The position numbers were made by a program, and so were the translations under genes. DNA of 64,000 nucleotides from positions 1,476,338-1,540,337 of the forward strand of contig NZ_BMFJ01000001.1 of the NCBI RefSeq assembly GCF_014638275.1, in the 5' to 3' direction. Each line of letters opens with the position of its first letter. The first letter of the stretch is position 1. The DNA comes from Primorskyibacter flagellatus (lineage in GTDB: Bacteria; Pseudomonadota; Alphaproteobacteria; Rhodobacterales; Rhodobacteraceae). Positions 43,460 to 51,591 of the stretch are shown in pieces. The notes below the pieces were generated by a model. It saw only the letters and a program-made list of their open reading frames with translations. It had not been told where the DNA came from and did no database searches.

Positions 43460-44157
43460 CCGTAGCGCTCTATGACTTCGGAAATTGGCACGTGCCCCTT
43501 GAACGCCCCTGCTCCCGGTGCCTCTTCGCCGTTTTCCAGTGCCATCGCAAACCGGACGGCGGGGTCTTGTTCGAGGCGTTTTCGGACGTCCGCCAGCTTC
43601 GGCCAGCGACCGGCGTCGGCGACCTCATGAAAGTCCAGCCATCGCGCGATGCCGATCAGGAACCCGTCCGCGAGCGTCGGCCGGTCGCCGATCAGGAAGC
43701 GCGCGTCGCCGATCATTTCTTCGAGCCGGTCATGACGTTCGATGACGGCGTCGGAGCCGAGCTGTCGCAGAGTGGCATTTTTTGCTGGATCGTCTTCTTC
43801 CATTTCGAAGGCGGTCCAAAGCGGTCCGAACGCACCGGTCAGGCCCGTGTTGATGAACGCCATCAGCTGATGCATCCGGTCGGCCTGCGATGACAGCGGA
43901 TCGAAGCTGATACGTCGCTCCCGGTCACGCGCTGCCAGCCACAGTGCGATGGCCATGCTTTCGGTCAGCACTCTGCCCTCATCCGTGATGAAGACGGGTG
44001 TTTCGACCCGAGGGTTGAGGCGCTTGTAGGCCGGTTGCTGCATTTCGCCCAACATATCGACGCGGCTCAACCTGTAGGGTTTGCCCAGCCATTCCAGGGC
44101 GGCCACGAGGCCCATCGAACTTCCCGAGGGAAATCCGTATATGAGGATAGGTTCCAT
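43453..44157 (-). CDS. Glutathione S-transferase family protein
   Basis: The 234-residue product (ATG 44157) has a thioredoxin-like N-terminal domain (ILIYGFPSGSSMGLVAALEW; LNPRVETPVFITDEGRVLTE with the cis-Pro and the SerGlu-like ESMAIALWL) and an all-helical C-terminal domain (FLIGDRPTLADGFLIGIARW). The catalytic Ser is probably in SGSS. It likely conjugates or reduces electrophiles. The gene is divergent from an HxlR regulator with an N-terminal Cys, which fits control by reactive compounds. Codon use appears a little less GC-rich than the surroundings. Confidence 0.88.
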   Translation of the reverse strand: MEPILIYGFPSGSSMGLVAALEWLGKPYRLSRVDMLGEMQQPAYKRLNPRVETPVFITDEGRVLTESMAIALWLAARDRERRISFDPLSSQADRMHQLMAFINTGLTGAFGPLWTAFEMEEDDPAKNATLRQLGSDAVIERHDRLEEMIGDARFLIGDRPTLADGFLIGIARWLDFHEVADAGRWPKLADVRKRLEQDPAVRFAMALENGEEAPGAGAFKGHVPISEVIERYGA

Positions 44158-44210
44158 TTTCCGTTCTCCGTGATTTGAACTGATCACGCTGCGCAGCTGG
44201 ACCGGACCCT

Positions 44211-44251
44211 ATGGATCCCCCGATCCATGTAAATTACGCACCTTTTTGTAA
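44211..44251. promoter_or_regulatory. Operator candidates between GST and HxlR genes
   Basis: ATGGATC-CCCC-GATCCAT (44211-44228) is a perfect 7-bp inverted repeat in the divergent gap. Beside it, TTAC at 44234-44237 and GTAA at 44248-44251 form a 4-bp dyad with 10-base spacing, like HxlR-family operators. One or both could bind the HxlR protein. Confidence 0.55.
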
Positions 44252-44264
44252 CCACGAGACGCCC

Positions 44265-44615
44265 ATGAAGACCCTGGTTTCGCGCTGTCCCATCGAAGAA
44301 GTCATGCAGGTTCTCAGCGGACGCTGGCCCACCTTGCTGATCTATTACCTGCAGGACGGCACAAAACGGTTCAGCGACCTGCGCCGGGACAATCCGACGA
44401 TCTCGCACAAGATGCTGACGCTAGAACTGCGCAAACTGGAGGACGCGGGCATTGTCCGCCGCACGGAGTTCGGGGGGTATCCGCTGCGCGTGGAATACGA
44501 CCTCACCGTTTCGGGGGAACGTCTGATGCCGCTCATCGACGCGCTCGGGGAGTGGTGGGAAGCGAGCGAGAATTTTCAGGAGGCGGGGAACACGCCGGAG
44601 GCCGCGGCGGAATAG
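44265..44615 (+). CDS. HxlR family regulator
   Basis: The 116-residue winged-helix protein has the typical HxlR pattern: CPIEEVMQVLSGRWPTLLIY, then KRFSDLRRDNPTISHKMLTL, then VEYDLTVSGERLMPLIDAL. Cys8 matches the redox- or electrophile-sensing Cys seen in YodB/HypR-like members. The ATG at 44265 gives MKTLVSRCP; an earlier in-frame ATG runs through the operator. It probably represses the GST gene. Confidence 0.9.
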   Translation: MKTLVSRCPIEEVMQVLSGRWPTLLIYYLQDGTKRFSDLRRDNPTISHKMLTLELRKLEDAGIVRRTEFGGYPLRVEYDLTVSGERLMPLIDALGEWWEASENFQEAGNTPEAAAE

Positions 44616-44728
44616 CCCTGTGCTGTCGGGCTCATGGGCGAATCTGGCCAAGGCCCCGGCGACGACCGCGACGGCCTCCGCCGCGATCGCCCCTGCATCC
44701 GGCCGGGAGCAACGCGCCCCTTGCCGTC

Positions 44729-45688
44729 TTACTGCGTGGTGATGCCGACCTCTTCGATCAGCTTGCCGTAGACGCCCTGTTCCTTCTCGAACCGCGCCTT
44801 GATGTCTGCGGCGGGCACCATGGTCTTGACCATGCCGAGCTTCTTCATCTCCGCCGTCAGGGCGTCGTCGGCGGCCATGGCGTCGACCGCCTCGCCCAGC
44901 CTGGCTTTCACGTCCTCGGGTAGACCGGCGGGGGCGGCGAGCGCCATCCAGTAGGTCGCGGAGAAGCCGTCGAGACCGGCGGCCTCGGCCACCGTCGGCA
45001 GGTCGGGAAGCTCCTCGAGCCGGTCGGCGGAGGTGACGGCGATGCCGGTGGTCTTGCCCGCCTCGATCAGCGGGGCGGCGGCGGTCACGGCGGTGAAAGA
45101 CATCTGGATGTTGCCGGCCATCAGGTCCTGCCGCGCGGGCGCGTCGCCCTGGTAGTGGATGATGATCGCGTCCAGCCCGAGCGCGTCCTTCCAGTATTCC
45201 GCGATCAGGTGATTGATCGCCCCCGCGCCCGAGGTCCCGATGGCCAGTTCGCCGGGCCGGTCCTTGATCGCCTGGATCAGCCCGGCCATGTTCGACACGC
45301 CGAGGTCGTTGTTCACATGCAGCACGAAGGGCACGTCCGCCATGCCGGAGAGGTAGTCGAAATCCGACATCTCGTAGGCGACGGAGGGCTGGAGGTAGCC
45401 GTTCAGCGCCAGCGAAACGGCCGCAGCGTAAAGGGTGTAGCCGTCGGCGGGCTGTTCCCTGACATAATTGCTCGCGATGGTGGTGGCCGCGCCGGGCTTG
45501 TTCTCGACCACGACGGGCTGACCAAGCTGTTTCGACAGCGCATCCGCCGTCACCCGCGCGGCGGTGTCGCTGGTGCCCCCCGCGGCATAACCGACGATCA
45601 TGGTGATCGGCTTTTCAGGATAGTCGGCCCGGGCCGCGGTCGCGCTGAGCGCGATGGCCGACGCAAACAGAAGTGCAAGTCTTTTCAT
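44729..45688 (-). CDS. tctC: TctC-type (Bug family) tripartite tricarboxylate transporter binding protein
   Basis: The 319-residue product has a Sec signal (MKRLALLFASAIALSATAARA) and the Bug fold: YPEKPITMIVGYAAGGTSDT, then PVVVENKPGAATTIASNYVR, then GTSGAGAINHLIAEYWKDAL, then LPDLPTVAEAAGLDGFSAT. It should deliver a carboxylate to a TctAB pair, presumably the one at 41428-43360, although it is on the opposite strand and separated by the GST-HxlR pair. It is divergent from the XRE-cupin regulator. Confidence 0.93.
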   Translation of the reverse strand: MKRLALLFASAIALSATAARADYPEKPITMIVGYAAGGTSDTAARVTADALSKQLGQPVVVENKPGAATTIASNYVREQPADGYTLYAAAVSLALNGYLQPSVAYEMSDFDYLSGMADVPFVLHVNNDLGVSNMAGLIQAIKDRPGELAIGTSGAGAINHLIAEYWKDALGLDAIIIHYQGDAPARQDLMAGNIQMSFTAVTAAAPLIEAGKTTGIAVTSADRLEELPDLPTVAEAAGLDGFSATYWMALAAPAGLPEDVKARLGEAVDAMAADDALTAEMKKLGMVKTMVPAADIKARFEKEQGVYGKLIEEVGITTQ

Positions 45689-45877
45689 GGTAAATTCCTC
45701 CTCTGAACCCTCACGATGTTCGCCGTCCCCTGCCCCGTCAACGCACGCCCCGGCGCGGAGTCTCTCTGGGCGAGACTGCGGGCGAAAAGGTCGGTTCCGG
45801 GGCGCCTGCGCGCCCCTGTGGATGCCGATGCAACAGAACCGTTGACCTTCCGCCCCGGTGCGGATCAGAACGGGAGC

Positions 45878-46513
45878 ATGACCGGCAAGGACAAGACCCT
45901 CAGGCAGAACCCGCATGCGGTGCGCGAGACCCGCGAACGCAATCTCGAGGTCGCGATTGGCCGGCAGGTGCGCGAGCTGCGCAAGCGCCAGCGCCTGACC
46001 GGAGCCGAACTCGCGGCGCAGACCGGGCTGTCGGTCGGGATGCTCTCAAAGATCGAAAACGGCGTGATCTCACCCTCGCTCGGCACGATCTCCGCGCTGG
46101 CGCATGCGCTGAAGGTGCCGCTGGTTCAGCTGTTCAGCGGCTATGAAGAGGAACGCGGCTGCATGCTGGTCAAGTCCGGCGAAGGGGTGGAAATCGACCG
46201 CGCCGGAACCCGTGCGGGTCACCAGTATCACCTGCTCGGCCATATCGGATCGAATAATTCCGGTGTGGTTGTCGAACCCTACATGATCACGCTCGACAGC
46301 GCCTCCGACACCTTCCCGGTGTTCCAGCACGAGGGGATCGAGATGCTCTACATGCTGGAGGGCGAGATGGGCTACCGCCACGGCGACACGCTCTACCGGA
46401 TGGAGGCAGGCGATACGCTGATCTTCGACGCGGACGCCCCGCACGGCCCCGAGGATCTGGTGCGCCTGCCGATCCGCTACCTGTCGGTCATCACCTATCC
46501 GCAAAACCGCTGA
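45878..46513 (+). CDS. XRE-cupin transcriptional regulator
   Basis: The 211-residue product (ATG 45878, MTGKDKTLRQ) has an N-terminal XRE helix-turn-helix (QVRELRKRQRLTGAELAAQT; LSVGMLSKIENGVISPSLGT) and a C-terminal cupin sensor domain (FPVFQHEGIEMLYMLEGEMG; YRMEAGDTLIFDADAPHGPE). Such proteins control amine, amino acid and aromatic catabolism. It is divergent from tctC and upstream of glxBCD in the same direction; the latter is its more usual partner, in my recollection. Hence either operon may be the target. Confidence 0.9.
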   Translation: MTGKDKTLRQNPHAVRETRERNLEVAIGRQVRELRKRQRLTGAELAAQTGLSVGMLSKIENGVISPSLGTISALAHALKVPLVQLFSGYEEERGCMLVKSGEGVEIDRAGTRAGHQYHLLGHIGSNNSGVVVEPYMITLDSASDTFPVFQHEGIEMLYMLEGEMGYRHGDTLYRMEAGDTLIFDADAPHGPEDLVRLPIRYLSVITYPQNR

Positions 46514-46603
46514 ACAGCCCCGCACAGGCCGCGGATGCACAGGAAGCAGGCAATGGACACAGGCGGCAGCCCGCTTTCGCGCGCCATGCGTAATTTTCTT
46601 TTC

Positions 46604-46632
46604 AGGAATATTTTTTTCCTCACAATTTGAGG
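46604..46632 (+). promoter_or_regulatory. Promoter/operator region of the glx operon
   Basis: This is a strikingly AT-rich island in a GC-rich genome. AGGAA (46604-46608) and TTCCT (46616-46620) flank a 7-base T-rich spacer, and CCTCA-CAATT-TGAGG (46618-46632) forms a second dyad. It begins 64 bases before the glxB start and is the likely control site, possibly for the XRE-cupin protein. Confidence 0.5.
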
Positions 46633-46667
46633 TAAGCCAAACCCGACCCTGATTCCCCGGAGGACAC

Positions 46668-47555
46668 ATGTGCGGCATCGTTGGACTGTTCCTGAAGCGT
46701 GACGAACTGCGGCCGCAGCTTGGCGACATGCTGACGGACATGCTGGTCAAGCTGACCGACCGCGGCCCCGACAGCGCCGGCATCGCGATCTATTCACAGC
46801 CGGGGGAGGACATGAAGATCACCGTGCAATCGGATACGCCGGAAGCTGACTTCGACGGTCTGGATGGCACGCTTTCCGATGCGCTTGGCACCGGCGTGAC
46901 GATGCGGGTTGTCGGCAACCACGCCGTCATCCGGGTGCCCGCCGCATCCGGAGCGGCGGCCGTGGCCCATCTTGAGACCCGCGGCCTGCGGATCATGAGC
47001 GCCGGGACCAGCATCGAGATCTTCAAGGATGTCGGCCTGCCGCGCGACGTCGCCGAACGGTTCGGTATCCGGGGGATGGGCGGCTCCCACGCGATCGGCC
47101 ACACCCGGATGGCGACGGAATCCGCAGTGACGACGCTTGGCGCGCATCCCTTCTCCACCGCGCCGGACCAGTGCCTCGTGCACAACGGATCGCTGTCGAA
47201 CCACAACAACGTCCGCCGCCGGCTGGCGAAGAAGGGCGTCCGCACCCGGACCGACAACGATACGGAGGTCGGCGCGGCCTATATCTCCTCCCGCATCTCG
47301 GAGGGGGCGAGCCTGGGGGAGGCGCTGGAGGGCACGCTGTCGGATCTCGACGGGTTCTTCACCTTCGTCACCGGCACCCGCGACGGATTTGGCGTTGTGC
47401 GCGATCCGATCGCCTGCAAGCCCGCGGTGATGGCCGAAACGGACGATTACGTCGCCTTCGGGTCGGAATACCGCGCCTTCGCGGACCTGCCCGGAATCGA
47501 CACCGCGCGGGTCTGGGAACCGGAACCCGCCACCGTCTATTTCTGGGAGCGCTGA
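46668..47555 (+). CDS. glxB: Class II glutamine amidotransferase subunit (GlxB/MgsA type)
   Basis: The 295-residue product is the split-off glutaminase domain of glutamate synthase. Met1 is removed to expose the catalytic N-terminal Cys2 (MCGIVGLFLKRDE). Family motifs are LTDRGPDSAGIAIYS, SHAIGHTRMATESAVTTLGA and QCLVHNGSLSNHNNVRRRL. It releases ammonia from glutamine or a gamma-glutamyl amide for use by GlxD. In methylated-amine users the same subunit belongs to N-methylglutamate synthase; no mgd genes are nearby, so the narrower substrate is open. Confidence 0.87.
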   Translation: MCGIVGLFLKRDELRPQLGDMLTDMLVKLTDRGPDSAGIAIYSQPGEDMKITVQSDTPEADFDGLDGTLSDALGTGVTMRVVGNHAVIRVPAASGAAAVAHLETRGLRIMSAGTSIEIFKDVGLPRDVAERFGIRGMGGSHAIGHTRMATESAVTTLGAHPFSTAPDQCLVHNGSLSNHNNVRRRLAKKGVRTRTDNDTEVGAAYISSRISEGASLGEALEGTLSDLDGFFTFVTGTRDGFGVVRDPIACKPAVMAETDDYVAFGSEYRAFADLPGIDTARVWEPEPATVYFWER

Positions 47556-47556
47556 G

Positions 47557-48240
47557 ATGCAGAGCCTCGACATGGCCACCACGGACCTGCGGGAGGTCAA
47601 CGCGACGTTACAGGCGCAGACCTCCGCGTCCAACCAGACCGAATGGGTGATCGACAACCCGCGCGGCGCGCATGCGGTGGCGGTCGGACTGGACACGCCG
47701 ATCTCGGTCACGGTGCGGGGATCGACCGGGTATTACTGCGCCGGGATGAATGCCGGGGCGACCATCCACGTACAGGGGTCCGTCGGTCCCGGCGTGGCGG
47801 AAAACATGATGTCCGGAACCGTCATCGTCGACGGCGACGCCAGCCAGTACGCGGGGGCCACCGGCCATGGCGGGCTGCTGGTGATCCGGGGCAACGCCTC
47901 TTCGCGCTGCGGGATCTCGATGAAGGGGATCGACATCGTGGTGCAGGGCTCCGTCGGGCATATGTCCGCCTTCATGGCGCAGAAGGGCACTCTCGTCGTG
48001 CTCGGCGATGCGGGCGACGCGCTCGGCGACAGCCTTTACGAGGCGCGGCTCTTCGTGCGCGGATCGGTGAAATCGCTTGGCGCGGACTGCGTGGAAAAGG
48101 AGATGCGGGCAGAGCATCTCGACCGGCTCGCCGACCTGCTGGAACGCGCCGGGGCCGATGCGAAACCCTCGGAGTTCCGGCGTTACGGATCGGCCCGCAG
48201 GCTCTATCACTTCAACATCGACCACGCGGACCAGTACTGA
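47557..48240 (+). CDS. glxC: Glutamate-synthase-like GXGXG domain subunit (GlxC/MgsB type)
   Basis: The 227-residue protein is the right-handed beta-helix (GXGXG) domain that links the glutaminase and synthase domains in GltB, here as a separate chain. Repeated turns are visible: GSTGYYCAGMNAGATIHVQG, GPGVAENMMSGTVIVDGDAS, GATGHGGLLVIRGNASSRCG, GSVGHMSAFMAQKGTLVVLG. The next gene starts within its stop (TGATG), so they are translationally coupled. Confidence 0.9.
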   Translation: MQSLDMATTDLREVNATLQAQTSASNQTEWVIDNPRGAHAVAVGLDTPISVTVRGSTGYYCAGMNAGATIHVQGSVGPGVAENMMSGTVIVDGDASQYAGATGHGGLLVIRGNASSRCGISMKGIDIVVQGSVGHMSAFMAQKGTLVVLGDAGDALGDSLYEARLFVRGSVKSLGADCVEKEMRAEHLDRLADLLERAGADAKPSEFRRYGSARRLYHFNIDHADQY

Positions 48241-49565
48241 TGACCAAGACCCCGACCACCGAACCGCGCCAGTCCTGGACCTTTTCCCGCGAGGTGAATG
48301 CCGAAATCCGGCGCGCCGCCGCGACCGGCATCTACGACATCCGGGGCGGCGGGGCGAAACGGCGGGTGCCGCATTTCGACGACCTGCTGTTCCTCGGCGC
48401 GTCGATCTCGCGCTATCCGCTCGAAGGCTACCGGGAGAAATGCGACACCGCCGTGACCCTCGGCACCCGCTTCGCCAAGAAACCGATAGAGCTGAAGATC
48501 CCGATCACCATCGCGGGCATGTCCTTCGGCTCTCTCTCCGGCCCGGCGAAAGAGGCCCTGGGGCGCGGCGCATCCATGGCCGGGACCTCCACCACCACCG
48601 GCGACGGCGGCATGACGGAAGAAGAGCGCGGCCATTCCGAGAAGCTGGTCTACCAGTACCTGCCCTCGCGCTACGGGATGAACCTCACCGACCTGCGCCG
48701 CGCCGACGCGATCGAGGTGGTGGTCGGTCAGGGTGCCAAGCCCGGCGGCGGCGGCATGCTTCTGGGCCAGAAGATCACCGAACGGGTGGCGGGCATGCGC
48801 GATCTGCCGGTCGGGATCGACCAGCGGTCGGCCTGCCGCCACCCGGACTGGACCGGGCCGGACGATCTTGAGATCAAGATCCTCGAACTGCGCGAGATCA
48901 CGGGCTGGGAGAAACCGATCTATGTCAAGATCGGCGGCGCCCGGCCCTATTACGATACGGCGCTGGCGGTGAAATCCGGGGCGGATGTCGTGGTGCTCGA
49001 CGGGATGCAGGGCGGGACGGCGGCGACGCAGGACGTCTTCATCGAACATGTCGGCCAGCCCACGCTCGCCTGTATCCGTCCCGCCGTGCAGGCGCTTCAG
49101 GACCTCGGCCTGCATCGGGAGGTGCAGCTTGTCGTCTCCGGCGGCATCCGCACCGGCGCGGACGTGGCCAAGGCGCTGGCGCTCGGGGCGGACGCTGTCT
49201 CCATCGGGACCGCCGCGCTGATCGCGCTTGGCGACAACGACCCGAAGTGGGAAGCCGAATACAACGCCCTCGGCACCACCGCCGGGGCCTATGACGACTG
49301 GCACGAGGGGCGCGATCCGGCCGGCATCACCACCCAGGATCCGGACCTGATGAAGCGCCTCGATCCGGAGGCCGCCGGACGCCGCCTGCGCAACTACCTC
49401 AACGTCATGACGCTGGAATGCCAGACCATCGCGCGGGCCTGCGGCAAGAGCCATGTGCACAATCTGGAACCAGAAGACCTCTGCGCGCTGACGATGGAGG
49501 CCGCGGCCATGGCCAGGGTGCCCCTTGCCGGGACAGACTGGTGGCCGGGAAAAGGACAGTTCTGA
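48240..49565 (+). CDS. glxD: FMN-binding glutamate-synthase-like subunit (GlxD/MgsC type)
   Basis: The 441-residue product is the TIM-barrel synthase domain. Seen motifs are ITIAGMSFGSLSGPAKEALG, GASMAGTSTTTGDGGMTEEE, IYVKIGGARPYYDTALAVKS and the FMN phosphate site LVVSGGIRTGADVAKALALG. Three Cys residues near the C-terminus (ECQTIARACGKSH, DLCAL) may bind an Fe-S cluster, as in GltB. With GlxB and GlxC it would transfer an amino group to 2-oxoglutarate. A repeat element lies directly downstream, before glnT. Confidence 0.9.
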   Translation: MTKTPTTEPRQSWTFSREVNAEIRRAAATGIYDIRGGGAKRRVPHFDDLLFLGASISRYPLEGYREKCDTAVTLGTRFAKKPIELKIPITIAGMSFGSLSGPAKEALGRGASMAGTSTTTGDGGMTEEERGHSEKLVYQYLPSRYGMNLTDLRRADAIEVVVGQGAKPGGGGMLLGQKITERVAGMRDLPVGIDQRSACRHPDWTGPDDLEIKILELREITGWEKPIYVKIGGARPYYDTALAVKSGADVVVLDGMQGGTAATQDVFIEHVGQPTLACIRPAVQALQDLGLHREVQLVVSGGIRTGADVAKALALGADAVSIGTAALIALGDNDPKWEAEYNALGTTAGAYDDWHEGRDPAGITTQDPDLMKRLDPEAAGRRLRNYLNVMTLECQTIARACGKSHVHNLEPEDLCALTMEAAAMARVPLAGTDWWPGKGQF

Positions 49566-49587
49566 AACGACCGGAGAGCCGCCCTCT

Positions 49588-49634
49588 TCTTTGGTTTCGA
49601 AAATATCCTGGGGGTCCGGGGGCAAGGCCCCCGG
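49588..49634 (+). repeat. Rhodobacteraceae-type intergenic repeat with hairpin
   Basis: In the 98-base gap between glxD and glnT lies a segment with the AT core TTTCGAAAATATCCTGGGGG followed by a perfect 8-bp hairpin CCGGGGGC-AAG-GCCCCCGG (49616-49634). I know this combination, an AT core, a G-run and a C/G hairpin, as a dispersed intergenic element common in Rhodobacteraceae genomes. It was seen once in this window. Confidence 0.6.
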
Positions 49635-49663
49635 TTCTGACAGACACGAAAGGGACCGGACCG

Positions 49664-50980
49664 ATGAGCAAGCTCGCCACATTCGCCGCCGAACGCGGCG
49701 TGAAATACTTCATGATCTCCTACACCGACCTCTTCGGCGGGCAGCGGGCGAAACTCGTCCCCGCCCAGGCGATCGCGGAGATGGAGACCGAAGGTGCCGC
49801 CTTCGCCGGTTTCGCCACCTGGCTCGACCTGACGCCCGCGCATCCCGACATGCTCGCCGTGCCCGACCCCGCCGCCGCGATCCAGTTGCCCTGGAAACCC
49901 GAGGTCGCCTGGGTCCCGGCGAACTGCGTCATGGACGGAGGCGAGGTCGCGCAGGCGCCGCGCAACGTGCTCCGCCGCATGGTCGCCGCCGCCGCCGATC
50001 AGGGTCTGCGGGTGAAGACCGGGGTAGAGGCCGAATTCTTCCTGCTCACCCCCGAGGGCGATGCGATCTCGGACGGTTTCGACACAGCGGAAAAGCCCTG
50101 CTACGACCAGCAGGCGGTGATGCGGCGCTATGACGTGATCGCGGAGGTCTGCGACTACATGCTGGGCCTTGGCTGGGGCCCCTACCAGAACGACCACGAA
50201 GACGCGAACGGCCAGTTCGAGATGAACTGGGAATATGACGATGCGCTCGTGACCGCCGACCGCCACAGCTTCTTCAAGTTCATGGTGAAATCCGTCGCGG
50301 AAAAGCACGGACTGCGCGCGACCTTCATGCCCAAGCCGGTAGAGGGGCTGACCGGAAACGGCTGTCACACCCATATCTCTGTCTGGGACATGGACGGCAA
50401 GACCAATGCCTTCGCGGGCAAGGGCAAGGGGCCGACCGGAGAGGTCGGGCTGTCGAAACAGGGGGCGCATTTCCTCGGCGGGATCATGGCGCACGGGGAG
50501 GCGCTGCCCGCCATTACCAACCCCACTGTGAACAGCTACAAGCGGATCAACGCGCCGCGCACCGTTTCGGGCGCGACCTGGGCGCCGAACACGCTGACCT
50601 GGACCGGCAACAACCGCACCCACATGGTCCGCGTCCCCGGTCCGGGGAGGTTCGAACTGCGCCTGCCGGACGGAGCGGCCAACCCCTATCTGCTGCAGGC
50701 GGCGATCATTGCCGCCGGACTGTCGGGGCTGAAGTCGAAGGCCGACCCCGGCCCGCGGCTGGATATCGACATGTACGCGGAGGGGCATACGGTGACGGAC
50801 GCCAAGCGCCTGCCGCTGAACCTGCTCGACGCGATCCGCGCGTTCGAGGCGGACACGGCCTTCGGAGAGATGCTCGGCACAGGCTTCGCGGCCTCCTATG
50901 CGAAGCTGAAGCATCGGGAGTGGCTGTCCTACACCGCACATTTCTCCCAGTGGGAGAAGGACACGACGCTGGACATCTGA
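49664..50980 (+). CDS. glnT: Glutamine-synthetase-like ligase (GlnT / gamma-glutamylmethylamide synthetase type)
   Basis: This 438-residue protein of the glutamine synthetase superfamily joins ammonia or an amine to glutamate using ATP. The N-terminal beta-grasp has VKYFMISYTDLFGGQRAKLV; catalytic metal ligands lie in KTGVEAEFFLLTPEG and NDHEDANGQFEMNW; ATP and glutamate sites include GNGCHTHISVWDMDG and NSYKRINAPRTVSGATWAPN; the Arg site is NNRTHMVRVPGPGRFELRLP. It is shorter than type I GS and lacks the adenylylation Tyr loop, as in type III GlnT and GmaS. Following glxBCD, it likely supplies or uses the same glutamyl amide. Confidence 0.88.
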   Translation: MSKLATFAAERGVKYFMISYTDLFGGQRAKLVPAQAIAEMETEGAAFAGFATWLDLTPAHPDMLAVPDPAAAIQLPWKPEVAWVPANCVMDGGEVAQAPRNVLRRMVAAAADQGLRVKTGVEAEFFLLTPEGDAISDGFDTAEKPCYDQQAVMRRYDVIAEVCDYMLGLGWGPYQNDHEDANGQFEMNWEYDDALVTADRHSFFKFMVKSVAEKHGLRATFMPKPVEGLTGNGCHTHISVWDMDGKTNAFAGKGKGPTGEVGLSKQGAHFLGGIMAHGEALPAITNPTVNSYKRINAPRTVSGATWAPNTLTWTGNNRTHMVRVPGPGRFELRLPDGAANPYLLQAAIIAAGLSGLKSKADPGPRLDIDMYAEGHTVTDAKRLPLNLLDAIRAFEADTAFGEMLGTGFAASYAKLKHREWLSYTAHFSQWEKDTTLDI

Positions 50981-51004
50981 CCGTCGCCGGCCGCCTGTGT
51001 GCCG

Positions 51005-51475
51005 TCAGTCGCCTCGCAACGCGTCTCGCAGGTGCGGGGGGCGATCGTGCAGGATCGCCTCCATCACGAAATGGCCGGTGACCCGTTCGAGGTCATAGCC
51101 GCGGATCAGCGCCTGGTAGAGTCGGTCGTACCCCTGCACCCCGCGGCATTCGGCGCGGATAAGGTAGTCCCATTCGCCGCCGATCCGGCAGAACTCCGTC
51201 ACCTCGGGCAGCGCTTCGACATGGGCTCGGAAGGCTCTGGACCAGTCCCCCGAGTGATGCCGGGTGCGCACCATCATGTAGACCGTCAGGTCGAGACCAA
51301 GCGCAGGCAGATTCACCATGGCCCGCGTACCCGTCAGGACACCCTGCGCCTGCAATGCGTTCAACCGGCGCCAACAGGCGTTCTGCGACAGGCCCACCCT
51401 CTCGGCCAGGTCGCGCTGAGAGAGGGAACCATCGTGAGCCAGCGCTTCGATCAGTGCAATATCAATTCTGTCCAT
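51005..51475 (-). CDS. Lrp/AsnC family regulator
   Basis: The 156-residue product has the AsnC helix-turn-helix MDRIDIALIEALAHDGSLSQ, then RDLAERVGLSQNACWRRLNA, and the RAM effector domain (VTEFCRIGGEWDYLIRAECR). It is divergent from a PLP-dependent class V aminotransferase-like gene across 116 bases and likely controls it in response to an amino acid. It converges with glnT, with a gap of 24 bases. Confidence 0.92.
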   Translation of the reverse strand: MDRIDIALIEALAHDGSLSQRDLAERVGLSQNACWRRLNALQAQGVLTGTRAMVNLPALGLDLTVYMMVRTRHHSGDWSRAFRAHVEALPEVTEFCRIGGEWDYLIRAECRGVQGYDRLYQALIRGYDLERVTGHFVMEAILHDRPPHLRDALRGD

Positions 51476-51591
51476 CCAGGCACCTTATGGCGATCACATG
51501 ACCCATGAATGATGCCTGAACGAGTAATATGAAAGTCAAATCCGCGCAGTCACGATGGTAATCTGGGTCACCGCATTGGACAGGACCCCGC

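Noticed and set aside
46668..50980. Firm assignment as N-methylglutamate synthase and GmaS
   Set aside because: The dehydrogenase genes that would confirm methylamine use are not in the window.
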